Positions 5,158 to 5,673 of a stretch of DNA of 5,673 nt are shown one piece after another. Where the stretch lies: the NCBI GenBank assembly GCA_025061245.1, contig JANZKD010000262.1, positions 1-5,673 on the forward strand, read 5' to 3'. Within the stretch, counting starts at the first letter, position 1. Every line of letters starts with the position of its first letter. Position numbers and translations under genes: made by a program. Source of the stretch: Candidatus Culexmicrobium profundum (GTDB lineage: Archaea > Thermoproteota > Methanomethylicia > Culexarchaeales > Culexmicrobiaceae). Below the pieces are notes generated by a model. That model saw only the letters and a program-made list of their open reading frames with translations. It was not told where the DNA came from and ran no database searches.

Positions 5158-5673
5158 ATGATTAGGAAAGATAATTTCAGTAAGATTTTCAATCAAATAG
5201 TTATTCCTCTTACACTCTGTACTTTAGCTTTCATATTTTACTTTTGGTTATTGACAAAGGATTTCTTAATTCCAGGGATAGATGGTCCATATTATTTGAT
5301 ACAAGTGGAAGCTATTCTTGAGAGGGGAGAAATGGTTTATGGTGATCCTCCTTTTATTTTTTATTTGGCAGCCTTATTTGCAACTTTATGTGGCAATGTT
5401 AGGATGGGTGTGGCAATAGCTGTTTCTTTAATGATATCATTAACATGTTTTCCTGCATATTGGCTTTTCACAAGGCTTTCAAAAAATATTTTTCCAGCTA
5501 TTATTGGATCAATTCTCTTAGTTTTTTCTCCTCAAATGGTTAGACTATCAGGAGATTTAATGAAGAATGCAGCCGGTGTCTTCTTTCTGATCCTTTCAAT
5601 TTACTACGTTCTACTTGCCTCTTCCAATTGGAGATTGAAAAACTATATACCTGCAATTTTAAGTATATTTTTC
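5158..5673 (+). CDS. Multi-pass membrane protein, GT-C glycosyltransferase-like (3' end outside window)
   Basis: The frame is open from ATG 5158 to the window edge, giving 172 residues of a longer protein. Hydrophobic segments are at about 12-32, 64-79, 83-103, 111-126, 134-153 and 162-172. After the first helix, the loop LIPGIDGPYYLIQVEAILERGEM (37-59) places Asp42 before an aromatic pair. An Asp in the first outer loop followed by aromatic residues, then PPFIFYLAALF, is the layout of GT-C enzymes (PMT/ArnT, AglB and related) that use lipid-linked sugar donors. LVFSPQMVRLSGDLMKN (121-137) also resembles the second outer loop of that superfamily. The C-terminal soluble domain that would name it is outside the window, so this could be a glycosyltransferase, an oligosaccharyltransferase relative, or an uncharacterised membrane protein. 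No SD precedes it; the leaderless promoter sets the start. Confidence 0.75.
   Translation, partial: MIRKDNFSKIFNQIVIPLTLCTLAFIFYFWLLTKDFLIPGIDGPYYLIQVEAILERGEMVYGDPPFIFYLAALFATLCGNVRMGVAIAVSLMISLTCFPAYWLFTRLSKNIFPAIIGSILLVFSPQMVRLSGDLMKNAAGVFFLILSIYYVLLASSNWRLKNYIPAILSIFF

Noticed and set aside
1..5673. CRISPR array, tRNA, insertion sequence or att site
   Set aside because: No spaced direct repeats, cloverleaf-like sequence, transposase frame or terminal inverted repeats were seen; the genes are all ordinary archaeal chromosome content.

Overview
The window is AT-rich and reads as archaeal. The evidence is a thiolase paired with a DUF35/OB-fold protein, a free-standing Lon-type (S16) protease of the archaeal COG1750 kind, an archaeal-style IMPase/FBPase, TATA-box promoters about 26 bases before starts, and Shine-Dalgarno (SD) sites matching the archaeal 16S tail. 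Arg codons AGA/AGG and Ile codon ATA are frequent, which suits a thermophilic or TACK-like archaeon. The lineage itself cannot be fixed from this sequence. There are no rRNAs, tRNAs, CRISPR arrays or mobile elements.

Layout. (1) 1-1457, plus strand: the 3' part of an ABC-2 type ATPase gene and its permease, overlapping by 4 bases. The ATPase runs off the left edge. (2) 1458-1574: a convergent intergenic region with no gene. (3) 1575-3144, minus strand: a thiolase and a DUF35 acyl-CoA-binding partner, translationally coupled. They fit the acetoacetyl-CoA step that feeds the mevalonate pathway. (4) 3145-3298: a divergent promoter region. (5) 3299-5080, plus strand: a membrane-anchored extracytoplasmic Lon-like protease, then an inositol-monophosphatase/fructose-bisphosphatase family enzyme that appears to have its own promoter. 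(6) 5158 to the right edge, plus strand: the N-terminal part of a multi-pass membrane protein resembling GT-C glycosyltransferases, apparently made from a leaderless transcript.

How the genes relate. The ATPase and permease form one exporter of unknown substrate. Thiolase and DUF35 are expected to form one complex, although HMG-CoA synthase, the usual third partner, is not adjacent. The right-hand genes share a strand, and two of them share a nearly identical promoter module. A common role at the cell surface is only an inference. I found no clear evidence of an undescribed multi-gene system. The points most worth a second look are the Gln in place of the ABC H-loop His, the architecture of the Lon-like protease, the repeated promoter module, and the start codons set by promoter and SD positions.
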